NCBI GenBank assembly: GCA_034376725.1
Contig: JAXMJH010000096.1
Coordinates: forward strand, 1 to 10,855
Direction: 5' to 3'
Length of the DNA: 10,855 nucleotides
Source: UBA11164 sp034376725
GTDB taxonomy: Bacteria > Pseudomonadota > Gammaproteobacteria > Xanthomonadales > Xanthomonadaceae
Shown here: piece after piece, positions 1 to 6,355 of the stretch
Layout of the letters: every line of letters starts with the position of its first letter
Numbering within the stretch: position 1 is the stretch's first letter
Notes under the pieces: model-generated
The model's database searches: none
Told to the model about the DNA's origin: nothing
The model's input: the letters and a program-made list of their open reading frames with translations, nothing else
Position numbers and translations under genes: made by a program

Positions 1-15
1 AGGCCCGAAGGGCCT
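1..15. repeat. small perfect hairpin at window edge
   Basis: AGGCCC-GAA-GGGCCT is a perfect six-base-pair inverted repeat with a three-base loop. No T-tract follows it on the plus strand, and the minus-strand continuation lies outside the window, so terminator function cannot be judged. It could end the serine hydrolase transcript coming from the right or a convergent gene to the left. Confidence 0.4.
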
Positions 16-80
16 GCGACAGCTCTTGACCTGAGAAACCAGAAGGGGCCCGCGAAAGCTCTGGCTCTGGAATCCGAGAA

Positions 81-180
81 CAACCCCACAACGCCGTCCC
101 CATCAACACAAAACCAGAGCACACCACACCCCCCCCACAAAAAGCACCCCTTCCCTACTCCCCTCCCCCCTTCAACCAAT
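81..180 (+). other. C-rich, G-poor tract over the 3' end of the serine hydrolase gene
   Basis: By hand count these 100 bases contain about 54 C and only 5 G on the plus strand, including a run of eight C at 129-136 and six C at 165-170. The tract covers the non-coding space and the last eight or so codons of the minus-strand gene. A plus-strand RNA here would have the C-over-G bubble typical of Rho utilisation sites. A minus-strand RNA would be G-rich. Function is inferred only; no coding region is seen in 1-154. Confidence 0.4.
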
Positions 181-1597
181 TCCCCAACGGCCCCTGCAAC
201 GCAAAAGAACCATCACCCAGCGCACTGAAGGCGGTAGTGGCAACCGTCTCCTCGGCGCGCCGGAAGCGCTTCGCATCGACGGCAATCAGCGCGCGCGGTC
301 GCTGGCCCTCGGCCTGGGTGTACAAACGTCCGTTACGCGCTTGAACTTTCAGAGTCTTGCGATCCCAACTCGGTCGCGGGAAGCGCACGGTCGCCGCGCG
401 GTAGCTGCCCGCGTAGCGGGAAAGTTCGCGCTCGGACAGTTGGTATTCGGCCGGTGGTTCGGGTCGATCCAGCTCGGCCACCAGCCAGTCGGCCAGCAGC
501 GCGCGCATGGCGTTCAAGGGCGTGTGATTGAATGCGGTGATGACCACGAAATAGCCGCGACCCGCCTCCGCGCTGTAGGCAAAACGGGCGAGGTAGCCAT
601 CGCCGTCGCCGCCGTGGGTAAACAGCGTATGGCCCTCGTGCTGGGTGGCATGAACGCCGAGCCCGTATCCGAAGCTCAACCCGGAGCGGGCGGCAGCGGT
701 GGTTTCAGGGCGCTCGAAGCGGGCAATCTGCGCGGCATCGAACAGCCGCACCCCGTCCACTTCGCCACGTCCGATGAGCAACCGCAGGAAGCGCGCCATA
801 TCGCGCGGATTCACATTCAGTCCGCCCGATGGTCGATAGAGGATGTGCCAGTAGGGAATCGGCGTCCGCCCATCGCGGTCATAGCCCTGGGCCAGATGCG
901 CCAGCGTGGCGGCATCGGGCATGAAGCTGGCGGTGGTCATTCCCAGTGGGCCGAAAAGTTCTTTTTCGACGAATGCCTCGAACGGCATGCCGGCAGCTTG
1001 CTCCAGCACGTGGCCAGCCAGCCCGGGGCCGGAGTTGGAGTATTCGGAAAACTCGCCCGGCTTCCATTTGCTGACGCGCGAGGCGGGCCGAACCCGAAGC
1101 GCCTGTATGAGTGGAATCGGTGATTTGGCCGGATGATCGAACTCCTCGCGGCTCATGTCATGCCAGCCAGCGGTGTGCTCCATCAGCATGGCGAGGGTGA
1201 GTGGCGACTGACTCTCCCACGGGTTCCGGTACTGATCGCCCGCACTGCCCTTTTTCAGCGGCGCGTCGAGTGCGAGCACACCCTTGGCTTCGGCGCGCAA
1301 CAGCGCAAGCCCGGTGAACGCCTTGGAGATCGAACCCACCTTGTAGCGGGTCTCGGAATCCGCTGGCCGACCGCTGGCCAGATCGACGACCCCGAAAGTA
1401 CGGTGCACCACCAGTCCTTGGCGATCGACCAGAACCACTGAAGCCGAGGCGACGCCATGCTGACGACGGATGTCATCGATGCGCCCGGCAAGTTCGTCCG
1501 GACTGGCAGCCCATGCTGCCGATGCGAAACCTACGTGGATGAACAACGCCGCCAGCGCGGCAGTGCGAATCAGAACAGCGCGATCGATAGAGTGCAT
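155..1597 (-). CDS. secreted serine hydrolase, beta-lactamase class C / S12 family
   Basis: This 480-residue protein has a signal peptide (hydrophobic residues about 7-30, likely cut after AWA) and the three active-site motifs of penicillin-binding-protein-like serine hydrolases: S89-I-S-K92 with the nucleophile Ser89, Y186-S-N188, and H328-G-G330 in place of KTG. Members act in the periplasm or outside the cell as beta-lactamases, D-Ala-D-Ala peptidases or esterases; the HGG third motif is common in esterase and peptidase members, so antibiotic hydrolysis is not implied. Residues about 385-480 form an extra C-terminal beta-rich region (ELSRYAGSYR resembles the start of DUF3471-type domains). 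The ATG at 1597 is followed directly by the signal peptide, but no clear Shine-Dalgarno sequence precedes it. It lies 66 bases downstream of the VKOR gene on the same strand, so co-transcription is possible. The substrate is unknown. Confidence 0.9.
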   Translation of the reverse strand: MHSIDRAVLIRTAALAALFIHVGFASAAWAASPDELAGRIDDIRRQHGVASASVVLVDRQGLVVHRTFGVVDLASGRPADSETRYKVGSISKAFTGLALLRAEAKGVLALDAPLKKGSAGDQYRNPWESQSPLTLAMLMEHTAGWHDMSREEFDHPAKSPIPLIQALRVRPASRVSKWKPGEFSEYSNSGPGLAGHVLEQAAGMPFEAFVEKELFGPLGMTTASFMPDAATLAHLAQGYDRDGRTPIPYWHILYRPSGGLNVNPRDMARFLRLLIGRGEVDGVRLFDAAQIARFERPETTAAARSGLSFGYGLGVHATQHEGHTLFTHGGDGDGYLARFAYSAEAGRGYFVVITAFNHTPLNAMRALLADWLVAELDRPEPPAEYQLSERELSRYAGSYRAATVRFPRPSWDRKTLKVQARNGRLYTQAEGQRPRALIAVDAKRFRRAEETVATTAFSALGDGSFALQGPLGNWLKGGGE

Positions 1598-1663
1598 GCT
1601 CGATAGACAGGGTTTCGCCCGACAAGTGCCCCAGATCCCTGCCAGGCCAATCGACTGCCCGGG

Positions 1664-2548
1664 CTAGTCCTCTGGCGGCTGCCAGCGGAAACCGGACAGC
1701 CGCTCCAGTCGATCGACCGGCAGCACTTCCTGATAGCGCTGGCCGCGGATGACCCAGGTCGGGTAGCCGCTCACATCAGCGGCCACGCAGGCCATGGCCA
1801 CCGGGCCGTTGCGCCCGCTCGGCGTGCATTCGACATACGGAAGCCGCTCGGCGGACGCGCCGAACAAACGCTTCTGCTCCTGGCAGGTCGGGCACCAGAA
1901 CGCGCCGTAGAACCGGGCGCCGGTCTCATCCAGATGGGTTGCCAGCGCGCTCACGCGCGGGTCTTCCCGCCCCTGCAACAGCCCGCTATGAACAATCTGC
2001 AGCGCCACCACGACCGTGATCGCAGCAATTACGCTGCTCGACAGCCAATTGCGCCACGGCACGCCGGGCGCAAGCGAAGGCCGGCGCACAACGACGGCGG
2101 CGAAAATACCCACCATGATGGCGAACGAAACAAGGCACCACAGGCAAAAGGCATCCAGGGCGACGGCGCCTGCGACAGTGAGATAGAGACTGATCGCCAA
2201 TCCCAGCCACGACAGCCCCCACAGCACACGCCAGCGCTTCAAGCGCGCCGGCATCCGCCACGCAACCAGAGCGATGACGAGATACAGCAGCAGGCCCCAC
2301 AGCGCGATCGGCGCGCCCAAGAGCCGCGAGAATCGGCTGTTCTGGATCAGGTCGCAGGAAGAACCGGCAGCACAGAACGCCGGCAGCGTGCCGGAACCGG
2401 CGACGATCAGCAGGTACGCCGCGATCAGCGCGCCCGCGCTGGCCAGGGCCAACACCAGATAGTCGGGCGAGACCGCCACCGGATGCGCCGGCTTTCGGTC
2501 CCCGGCGCCGTGTGGCTGGCGCGACTTGCCACGCTTCCCCTTGCTCAT
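1664..2548 (-). CDS. VKOR-thioredoxin fusion, disulfide-bond forming membrane protein
   Basis: The 294-residue product combines a vitamin K epoxide reductase-like quinone reductase with a thioredoxin-like domain, the arrangement known from cyanobacterial VKOR homologues. The VKOR part re-oxidises the thioredoxin part, which oxidises exported proteins, with electrons going to quinone. After a basic cytoplasmic N-terminus there are membrane segments near residues 29-51, 78-97, 108-127, 131-154 and 170-187. Loop cysteines C59 and C65 and the quinone-side C135-L-W-C138 are present. The thioredoxin domain has C219-P-T-C222, the cis-proline motif YPTW (Pro263), and a second cysteine pair C241/C254. 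The ATG at 2548 is preferred because GGGGGTGG lies just upstream and the protein then starts MSKGKRGKS; an upstream ATG at 2602 would add 18 unlikely residues. It does the job of DsbA plus DsbB in one chain. Confidence 0.92.
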   Translation of the reverse strand: MSKGKRGKSRQPHGAGDRKPAHPVAVSPDYLVLALASAGALIAAYLLIVAGSGTLPAFCAAGSSCDLIQNSRFSRLLGAPIALWGLLLYLVIALVAWRMPARLKRWRVLWGLSWLGLAISLYLTVAGAVALDAFCLWCLVSFAIMVGIFAAVVVRRPSLAPGVPWRNWLSSSVIAAITVVVALQIVHSGLLQGREDPRVSALATHLDETGARFYGAFWCPTCQEQKRLFGASAERLPYVECTPSGRNGPVAMACVAADVSGYPTWVIRGQRYQEVLPVDRLERLSGFRWQPPED

Positions 2549-2726
2549 TTTCCACCCCCGCTGATGTCGTTCTGGCGGCCAGGAATCGGCCTGATCACGC
2601 ATAGTAGCGAAGCCACCCGATGCGCGATAGCACGAGCGGCGCGAGCAGTCGCTTCAGCATCGACTTTCATCGACGGGCAACGCGTCTGGCGCGGGAATCC
2701 GCGACGAATGCAACAACAGAAGGCGG

Positions 2727-2758
2727 CATCGCGCATCCGTGCCGACGGATGCGCGATG
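2727..2758 (-). terminator. 14-bp perfect hairpin after the repeat-motif membrane gene
   Basis: Arms 2727-2740 and 2745-2758 are perfect reverse complements of 14 bases around a four-base loop. The hairpin begins nine bases beyond the stop codon of the gene ending at 2767. On the minus strand the sequence after it is only moderately T-rich (CTTCTGTTGTTG), so it is a strong RNA 3' end structure but a less than ideal intrinsic terminator. Confidence 0.7.
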
Positions 2759-2766
2759 TCCGGCGG

Positions 2767-3288
2767 TCAGCGCAGGTGCTGGGTCAACGCAGCGATGCGG
2801 ACCGCGTTCTCGCGCCGCAGGGTCTCGCGGTCGGGGGCAGCCGGTGCGGCCGGTGTGGCTCTCAGGTGCTGCGTCAGGGCGGCAATTCGAGTCGCATTCT
2901 CGCGCCGGAGCGTTTCCCGGTCGGGTGCCGGAGCGGGCGCCGGCTTGGCCCTGAGATGCTGGGTCAGCGCGGCGATACGCGCCTCATTCTCCCGCCGCAG
3001 CGTGGCTTGATCGGCCACCGGCGCTGGTGACGACTTGGCCAGTGCTGTCGCCGGCTTGGCCACGGGCGGCTGGTCTGGCGCGGCAGCGCCGGATGCCGAC
3101 AGCCCCCTGACCACGACGACGATCAGTCCGATCGCCAGCAGCACCAGCACGATCTGCGAAGCCAGAGCGGGCAATCCGAGCATGGGGACGGCGATCTGAA
3201 CGACCAGCCAGGCAACGACCAGGTAAACGACGACGGCGACGAGAAGCTTTCCATCGGTGACTTTCTGAATCAGGGTACGCTCGGACAT
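2767..3288 (-). CDS. two-helix membrane protein with three RRENEARIAALTQHLR repeats
   Basis: This 173-residue protein is not recognised as a characterised family. It has two membrane helices (about 14-34 and 42-61), then an Ala/Pro-rich stretch, then a strict 30-residue repeat starting at residues 97, 127 and 157. Each repeat is an amphipathic helix of the form TLRRENxxRIAALTQHLR, with Ala/Pro linkers between; the last copy ends the protein. The helical pair, with VYLVVAWLVVQIAV, resembles the N-terminus of the next gene upstream (start 4520), which also carries one copy of the motif, so the two look like diverged paralogues. The ATG at 3288 has AGAGGA nine bases upstream; an upstream in-frame start at 3342 would add an unsupported basic stretch. 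The charged tail probably faces the cytoplasm. A scaffold or multivalent docking role is inference only. Confidence 0.8.
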   Translation of the reverse strand: MSERTLIQKVTDGKLLVAVVVYLVVAWLVVQIAVPMLGLPALASQIVLVLLAIGLIVVVVRGLSASGAAAPDQPPVAKPATALAKSSPAPVADQATLRRENEARIAALTQHLRAKPAPAPAPDRETLRRENATRIAALTQHLRATPAAPAAPDRETLRRENAVRIAALTQHLR

Positions 3289-3297
3289 TGTCGGATT

Positions 3298-3303
3298 TCC
3301 TCT
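3298..3303 (-). promoter_or_regulatory. ribosome binding site fixing the start at 3288
   Basis: Minus-strand AGAGGA with nine bases to the ATG at 3288. It supports this start over the upstream ATG at 3342. Confidence 0.65.
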
Positions 3304-3414
3304 TATGTGACGCTTACGGGATCGGGATAGCCAGCGCTGCACGATGACGGGCGCGACCGGCGCAGAGCGTGACTCCAGACCGGTCGCACCACGACATCAA
3401 CCCCCTCCCAAGGG

Positions 3415-3462
3415 CCCGGTCGGCACCGGGTGGTACGGCTCTTCGTCCGCTACCACCCGGTG
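3415..3462 (-). repeat. nested, mutually exclusive inverted repeats in a leader
   Basis: Arms 3424-3435 (CACCGGGTGGTA) and 3451-3462 are perfect 12-base reverse complements with a 15-base loop. The left arm also overlaps a second hairpin, CCCGGT-CGGC-ACCGGG at 3415-3430. The two cannot form fully at once. Neither is followed by a T-tract on either strand, so they are better read as leader RNA structure or a protein site than as a terminator. Confidence 0.6.
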
Positions 3463-3532
3463 ACCGGTCTCGATGCAGGCAACGATTTCAATTCCTTACA
3501 ATGCCAAGCGAATGAACCGCCATGGCCGGCCG

Positions 3533-3562
3533 ATTTTGAAACGTTAACTACAAAAATGTCAA
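3533..3562 (-). promoter_or_regulatory. predicted sigma70-type promoter for the repeat-motif membrane gene
   Basis: On the minus strand a perfect TTGACA (3557-3562) is followed after 18 bases by CAAAAT (3533-3538, four of six matches), in the AT-rich part of the gap. It would give a leader of roughly 240 bases before the ATG at 3288. The -35 box is embedded in TGACA-TTTT-TGT, a pattern also present at the promoter of the paralogue. Confidence 0.5.
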
Positions 3563-3673
3563 ACATTCGAAAATTCCTGGCTTTTCGGAATCGCCCCGGA
3601 CGTTTGCAGGCGCCCTGAATGCGCTGGCCACGAACCCTGAAACGCAGTCGCGCGGCGCGTAGGGAAATCCCGG

Positions 3674-3710
3674 ACAAACAAAAGCCCGCGCCCTGTTGGA
3701 CGCGGGCTTT
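3674..3710 (-). terminator. intrinsic terminator of the gene ending at 3723
   Basis: Arms 3681-3690 (AAAGCCCGCG) and 3701-3710 are perfect ten-base reverse complements with a ten-base loop. On the minus strand the stem is followed by a T-rich tail reading CTTTTGTTTG. It starts 13 bases after the stop codon of the minus-strand gene. This is a classical Rho-independent terminator. Confidence 0.9.
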
Positions 3711-3722
3711 CAAAATGCGGCG

Positions 3723-4520
3723 TCAGCCCCGCGCCAGCCTGCGTGATCGACTTCTGCCCACCATGCGGAAGAAATCGCGGATCACCAGCAGCGCGACGAT
3801 CACCAGAATCAGGGTGAACACCCGCTCCGGCGCGATCGGAATTCCGAGCTTGGTCAGGACCGGCGCAAGCAGCTTGACCGCCATCGCTTCGACCTGATCG
3901 AAGCCCGGCAAAGAGACATCCTTGATCAACTCGCCGCCCGCCACACTGGGTGCGAATGCTGCCGGCGGCGCCACCAACACCCAAACGCCGGACATGACGA
4001 TCAACAGCGCCAGAAACGCGAACACTGCATTGCGGATCGAACGTCCGCGCTTGGATGCAGGCGAAGGCTCAGGCGCCGGCGGACCGGCGCTTCCGGTGAG
4101 ATGGGCGTTGGGCGACTCGGCCGCCTGTGCGCGGACGACAACCGGCGATGGTGGCACCTGACCGTGTCGGTGATGGGTCAAGGCCGCAATCAGCGCCTCG
4201 TTCTCCTTACGCCGCGCCTCGCGCTCGGCTTTCATCATCCGCTCGACGACGGCGGCCGATTGCTCGCCGGAATGCCCAGGTTCGATGACGTTGCCCTCAT
4301 CATCGGTCGGCACGATATCGAACATCCACAGCAGCACCAGGGCCACGGGGAAGCCAAGCAGCGCGACCACGACGACCAGCCGTACCGCCCAATCGGGGAT
4401 GTCGAAGAACGGGAAGACCTGAGTCGCGACCTGTACCAGCACCCAGGCGGCGACGATGTACATGACCGCGCCACGATAGACGTGACGACGTTTGAGCTCT
4501 TGCCAGAAAGAACGGCTCAC
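3723..4520 (-). CDS. membrane protein with AW..VQ two-helix domain and one RRKENEALIAALTHH motif
   Basis: With a GTG start at 4520 the product has 265 residues and begins MSRSFWQELKRRHVYRG, which matches the usual start of a two-helix module found at the N-terminus of many bacterial cyclase, TPR and winged-helix membrane proteins. The helices span about residues 18-35 and 45-66 and contain AAWVLVQVA. Residues about 103-116 carry RRKENEALIAALTHH, closely matching the tandem motif of the neighbouring gene ending at 2767. A Pro/Ala/Ser-rich linker follows, then two more helices near 163-183 and 233-248 flanking a soluble segment, and a basic C-terminus. The cyclase or TPR output usual after this module is absent. 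A TTG 45 bases further upstream would add 15 residues unlike the family; GGGGGC lies near the GTG. An own promoter and terminator make it a single-gene unit. Function is unknown. Confidence 0.8.
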   Translation of the reverse strand: MSRSFWQELKRRHVYRGAVMYIVAAWVLVQVATQVFPFFDIPDWAVRLVVVVALLGFPVALVLLWMFDIVPTDDEGNVIEPGHSGEQSAAVVERMMKAEREARRKENEALIAALTHHRHGQVPPSPVVVRAQAAESPNAHLTGSAGPPAPEPSPASKRGRSIRNAVFAFLALLIVMSGVWVLVAPPAAFAPSVAGGELIKDVSLPGFDQVEAMAVKLLAPVLTKLGIPIAPERVFTLILVIVALLVIRDFFRMVGRSRSRRLARG

Positions 4521-4743
4521 GCGGATGCCCCCAGTGGTTGACGCCTGCGGTTTCCTGCCCAGCAACCCGAATCGGAAACCGCCATGAAATCCGGGTCGGC
4601 GGCCGCTTCTTTCCCGCCCGCCCCGGCGCTCACTCCAAATGTCGTGACCAACGCCACACCATCGCGCCGACTGACCGGCGAGCTACCCAGGCAGCTCACC
4701 CCGGAGCGATTCCACCGGTATCGGCGGATGCGAACTCGGCCGA

Positions 4744-4773
4744 ATAATGAGACATCGTTCACATTTTTGTCAA
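4744..4773 (-). promoter_or_regulatory. predicted sigma70-type promoter for the gene starting at 4520
   Basis: On the minus strand a perfect TTGACA (4768-4773) is followed after 18 bases by CATTAT (4744-4749, four of six matches). It lies 45 bases beyond the stop of the universal stress protein gene and would give a leader of about 215 bases, which contains two small hairpins (GAGCT/AGCTC arms at 4680-4684 and 4693-4697; CGCCG/CGGCG arms at 4665-4669 and 4676-4680). No other gene is seen in 4521-4817. Confidence 0.55.
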
Positions 4774-4798
4774 TTGATGACGCTTTTTGTCGCATTGA
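4764..4798 (-). repeat. two direct repeats 20 bases apart at the promoter
   Basis: On the plus strand TTTTTGTC followed by an ATTGA-like sequence occurs at 4764 and again at 4784, a spacing of 20 bases or about two helical turns. One copy overlaps the -35 box and the other lies just upstream, as expected for a dimeric or cooperative regulator. No known regulator is assigned. Confidence 0.4.
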
Positions 4799-4817
4799 AA
4801 TCGAGTCGTTCATCCGT

Positions 4818-5261
4818 TCACTCCGAGACGAACCGGCTCGGCACCACCAGCACCGGCCGTGAGGAATTGCGCAGAATCGCCGCCGAGTAGCTGCCCACCA
4901 GCACGTCGTACAGCGCGCTGTGGCCATGGCTGCCGACGATGATGAGATCGACCGCGAGCCGCTCGGCCTCGGTCAGGGCAGTCTGGGCAGTCGGTCCGCG
5001 CACCAGCAGCGCGCTGGCTTCCACGCCGTCCTCACGCAACGAGTCCGCGAACGCCTGCACCGCCCGGTGCGCCTGACGGAACTCCGCGGCGACCTGGTCG
5101 CGGACCACGTCCGGTCCGGCCTCGAAACCCATGAAGTCCGGCTCCGGCTCGGCGACGTGGAGCACGTACACTTGGGCATGGGTGGCCTGGGCGACCTGTC
5201 GCGCCACTTCGATGACCCTGGTCGACGCCGCCGAGAGATCGATGGCCACCAACAGTTTCAT
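4818..5261 (-). CDS. universal stress protein, ATP-binding UspA type
   Basis: This 147-residue single-domain protein starts MKLLVAIDLS, the usual first strand of the Usp fold, and ends with the nucleotide-binding signature G110-x2-G113-x9-G123-S124 (GSHG then GS) followed by PVLVVP. That signature marks the ATP-binding class, which acts as cytoplasmic dimers in stress and growth-arrest responses. The ATG at 5261 overlaps the stop codon of the SGNH-like gene (ATGA) and has AGGAGA six bases upstream, so translation is probably coupled to the acyltransferase operon. It is the last gene of that operon; no intrinsic terminator is visible behind it. Confidence 0.93.
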   Translation of the reverse strand: MKLLVAIDLSAASTRVIEVARQVAQATHAQVYVLHVAEPEPDFMGFEAGPDVVRDQVAAEFRQAHRAVQAFADSLREDGVEASALLVRGPTAQTALTEAERLAVDLIIVGSHGHSALYDVLVGSYSAAILRNSSRPVLVVPSRFVSE

Positions 5262-6355
5262 TCGGGTTCTCCTGTCGCGCGGGCCGCCAGCTCGCGCTGG
5301 ATCAGCGGGTAGAAATTTGCAGTGAACCGGTCGGCCTCGCTTGCAGACATGTGCGACCACTCGGGAAGCCAATAGCCCTGCATTTCCGGATGATCCTCGA
5401 AGTGCAGCCCGATCGCTCCGCTGCGTTCGATGAGCGGGTCCCAGGTCGACTCGCGCGGCGCGATGTCCGGCTCGGACGTGGCGTAATGGCCCTCGTATGG
5501 CAACTGCACGAATAGCACCGGCACCCCGCGGGCCGTGAGCTTGTCGACTGCGGCCACCGCGCGATCGAGCTGCTTGATCCGAGCCTCGGCGATGCGCTTC
5601 TGAACCTCGGGCGGGCGCTCGGCCAGGGGCTTCCAGCCATGGGCCCAGATCGACCGCGCCAACTCCCTGTAGCCCTCGTCGTACTCGAGACGATCCCACA
5701 TGCGGGCGTTGCGATCCCTTTCCAGATTGACCAGCTTGCGAACCTCCGGGTCGAACTCGACGCCATCGCGATTGCTCAGCGGCTGGCGTCGCAGGATCGC
5801 CGGCAGCGCGAAGTCGGACTCATAGAACGCCAACCAGGGCTCGACCAACAGCGAAATCCGGTGACCCAGCCATTGGGCCGGGGTCTGCGTGGCGTATCGA
5901 TCGATCGCCGGACGCCGGTATTCGTAGCCGGAAAAAAACAATCCTGGGGCAACCCCGATCAGCAGCGTTCCGGTGAAGTCCGGATCGTCGGCCAGACTCT
6001 CGATCACCGCCACCGGGCTGGTGCCTTCCAGGGCGAGCTGGATTGGCCTGCGTCCGTCGAGTTGTTCCCAGACGCCGAGCTGCACGTCGAACAGCGTGCG
6101 CGATGATCCGGTCAACACCCAGCCATCGCCCTCGCCCCGATCGATGCGCCGCCGCTGCTCGGCCCACAAGGCGTCGGAATTGCGGTACGAAGGCGTCACG
6201 CCCTGAGTGCGCACCCAGGCCTCCCAACCGGCCAGCAACAGCGCCATCACCACAAGCGCCAGCCATGCCGCAGCACCCAATGCCGGCAGCGGCCGCTGAT
6301 AGACCGACTCGTGCTCAGCACCCGAAATATCAGAACTGGAAGTAGATGAAGGCAT
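5258..6355 (-). CDS. SGNH/GDSL-like membrane-anchored partner of the MBOAT acyltransferase
   Basis: The 365-residue product has one N-terminal membrane helix (about 26-48), so most of it is probably periplasmic. G83-S-S85-R resembles the nucleophile block of SGNH hydrolases and DltD-like proteins, G111 lies in a second conserved block (LALEGTSP), and E332-W-S-H335 near the C-terminus sits where such enzymes have D-x-x-H. Proteins of this type work with MBOAT proteins to pass acyl groups to exported glycans or teichoic acid-like polymers. The gene overlaps the MBOAT gene by 26 bases and the stress protein gene by four. AGGGGGC precedes the ATG at 6355. The family assignment rests on motifs and context; Glu for Asp in the triad is unusual, and whether the protein is catalytic is not certain. 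Confidence 0.75.
   Translation of the reverse strand: MPSSTSSSDISGAEHESVYQRPLPALGAAAWLALVVMALLLAGWEAWVRTQGVTPSYRNSDALWAEQRRRIDRGEGDGWVLTGSSRTLFDVQLGVWEQLDGRRPIQLALEGTSPVAVIESLADDPDFTGTLLIGVAPGLFFSGYEYRRPAIDRYATQTPAQWLGHRISLLVEPWLAFYESDFALPAILRRQPLSNRDGVEFDPEVRKLVNLERDRNARMWDRLEYDEGYRELARSIWAHGWKPLAERPPEVQKRIAEARIKQLDRAVAAVDKLTARGVPVLFVQLPYEGHYATSEPDIAPRESTWDPLIERSGAIGLHFEDHPEMQGYWLPEWSHMSASEADRFTANFYPLIQRELAARATGEPE

Larger units (their letters stand above)
3289..3722. other. 434-base intergenic region between the two paralogous membrane genes
   Basis: No convincing gene is seen. From right to left along the minus strand it holds the terminator of the gene ending at 3723, an AT-rich segment (about 3485-3590) with a predicted promoter, nested inverted repeats at 3415-3462, and then the leader of the gene starting at 3288. 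GACCGGTC, itself an eight-base palindrome, occurs twice (3378-3385 and 3462-3469). GGCCGGCC at 3524-3531 is another palindrome, next to the predicted transcription start. Confidence 0.6.

Noticed and set aside
129..136. Run of eight C as a phase-variation switch
   Set aside because: It lies beyond the stop codon and touches no reading frame or visible promoter.
341..1123. Long plus-strand open frame opposite the serine hydrolase
   Set aside because: It lies antisense to a gene with clear catalytic motifs, has no recognisable domain, and is the expected by-product of high-GC codon bias.
3289..3342. Upstream start adding 18 residues to the repeat-motif membrane protein
   Set aside because: AGAGGA lies at good spacing before the ATG at 3288, and the added residues are basic and unlike the paralogue.
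3430..3618. 62-codon plus-strand open frame in the intergenic region
   Set aside because: It covers the inverted repeat and the predicted minus-strand promoter, has no Shine-Dalgarno sequence or recognisable content.
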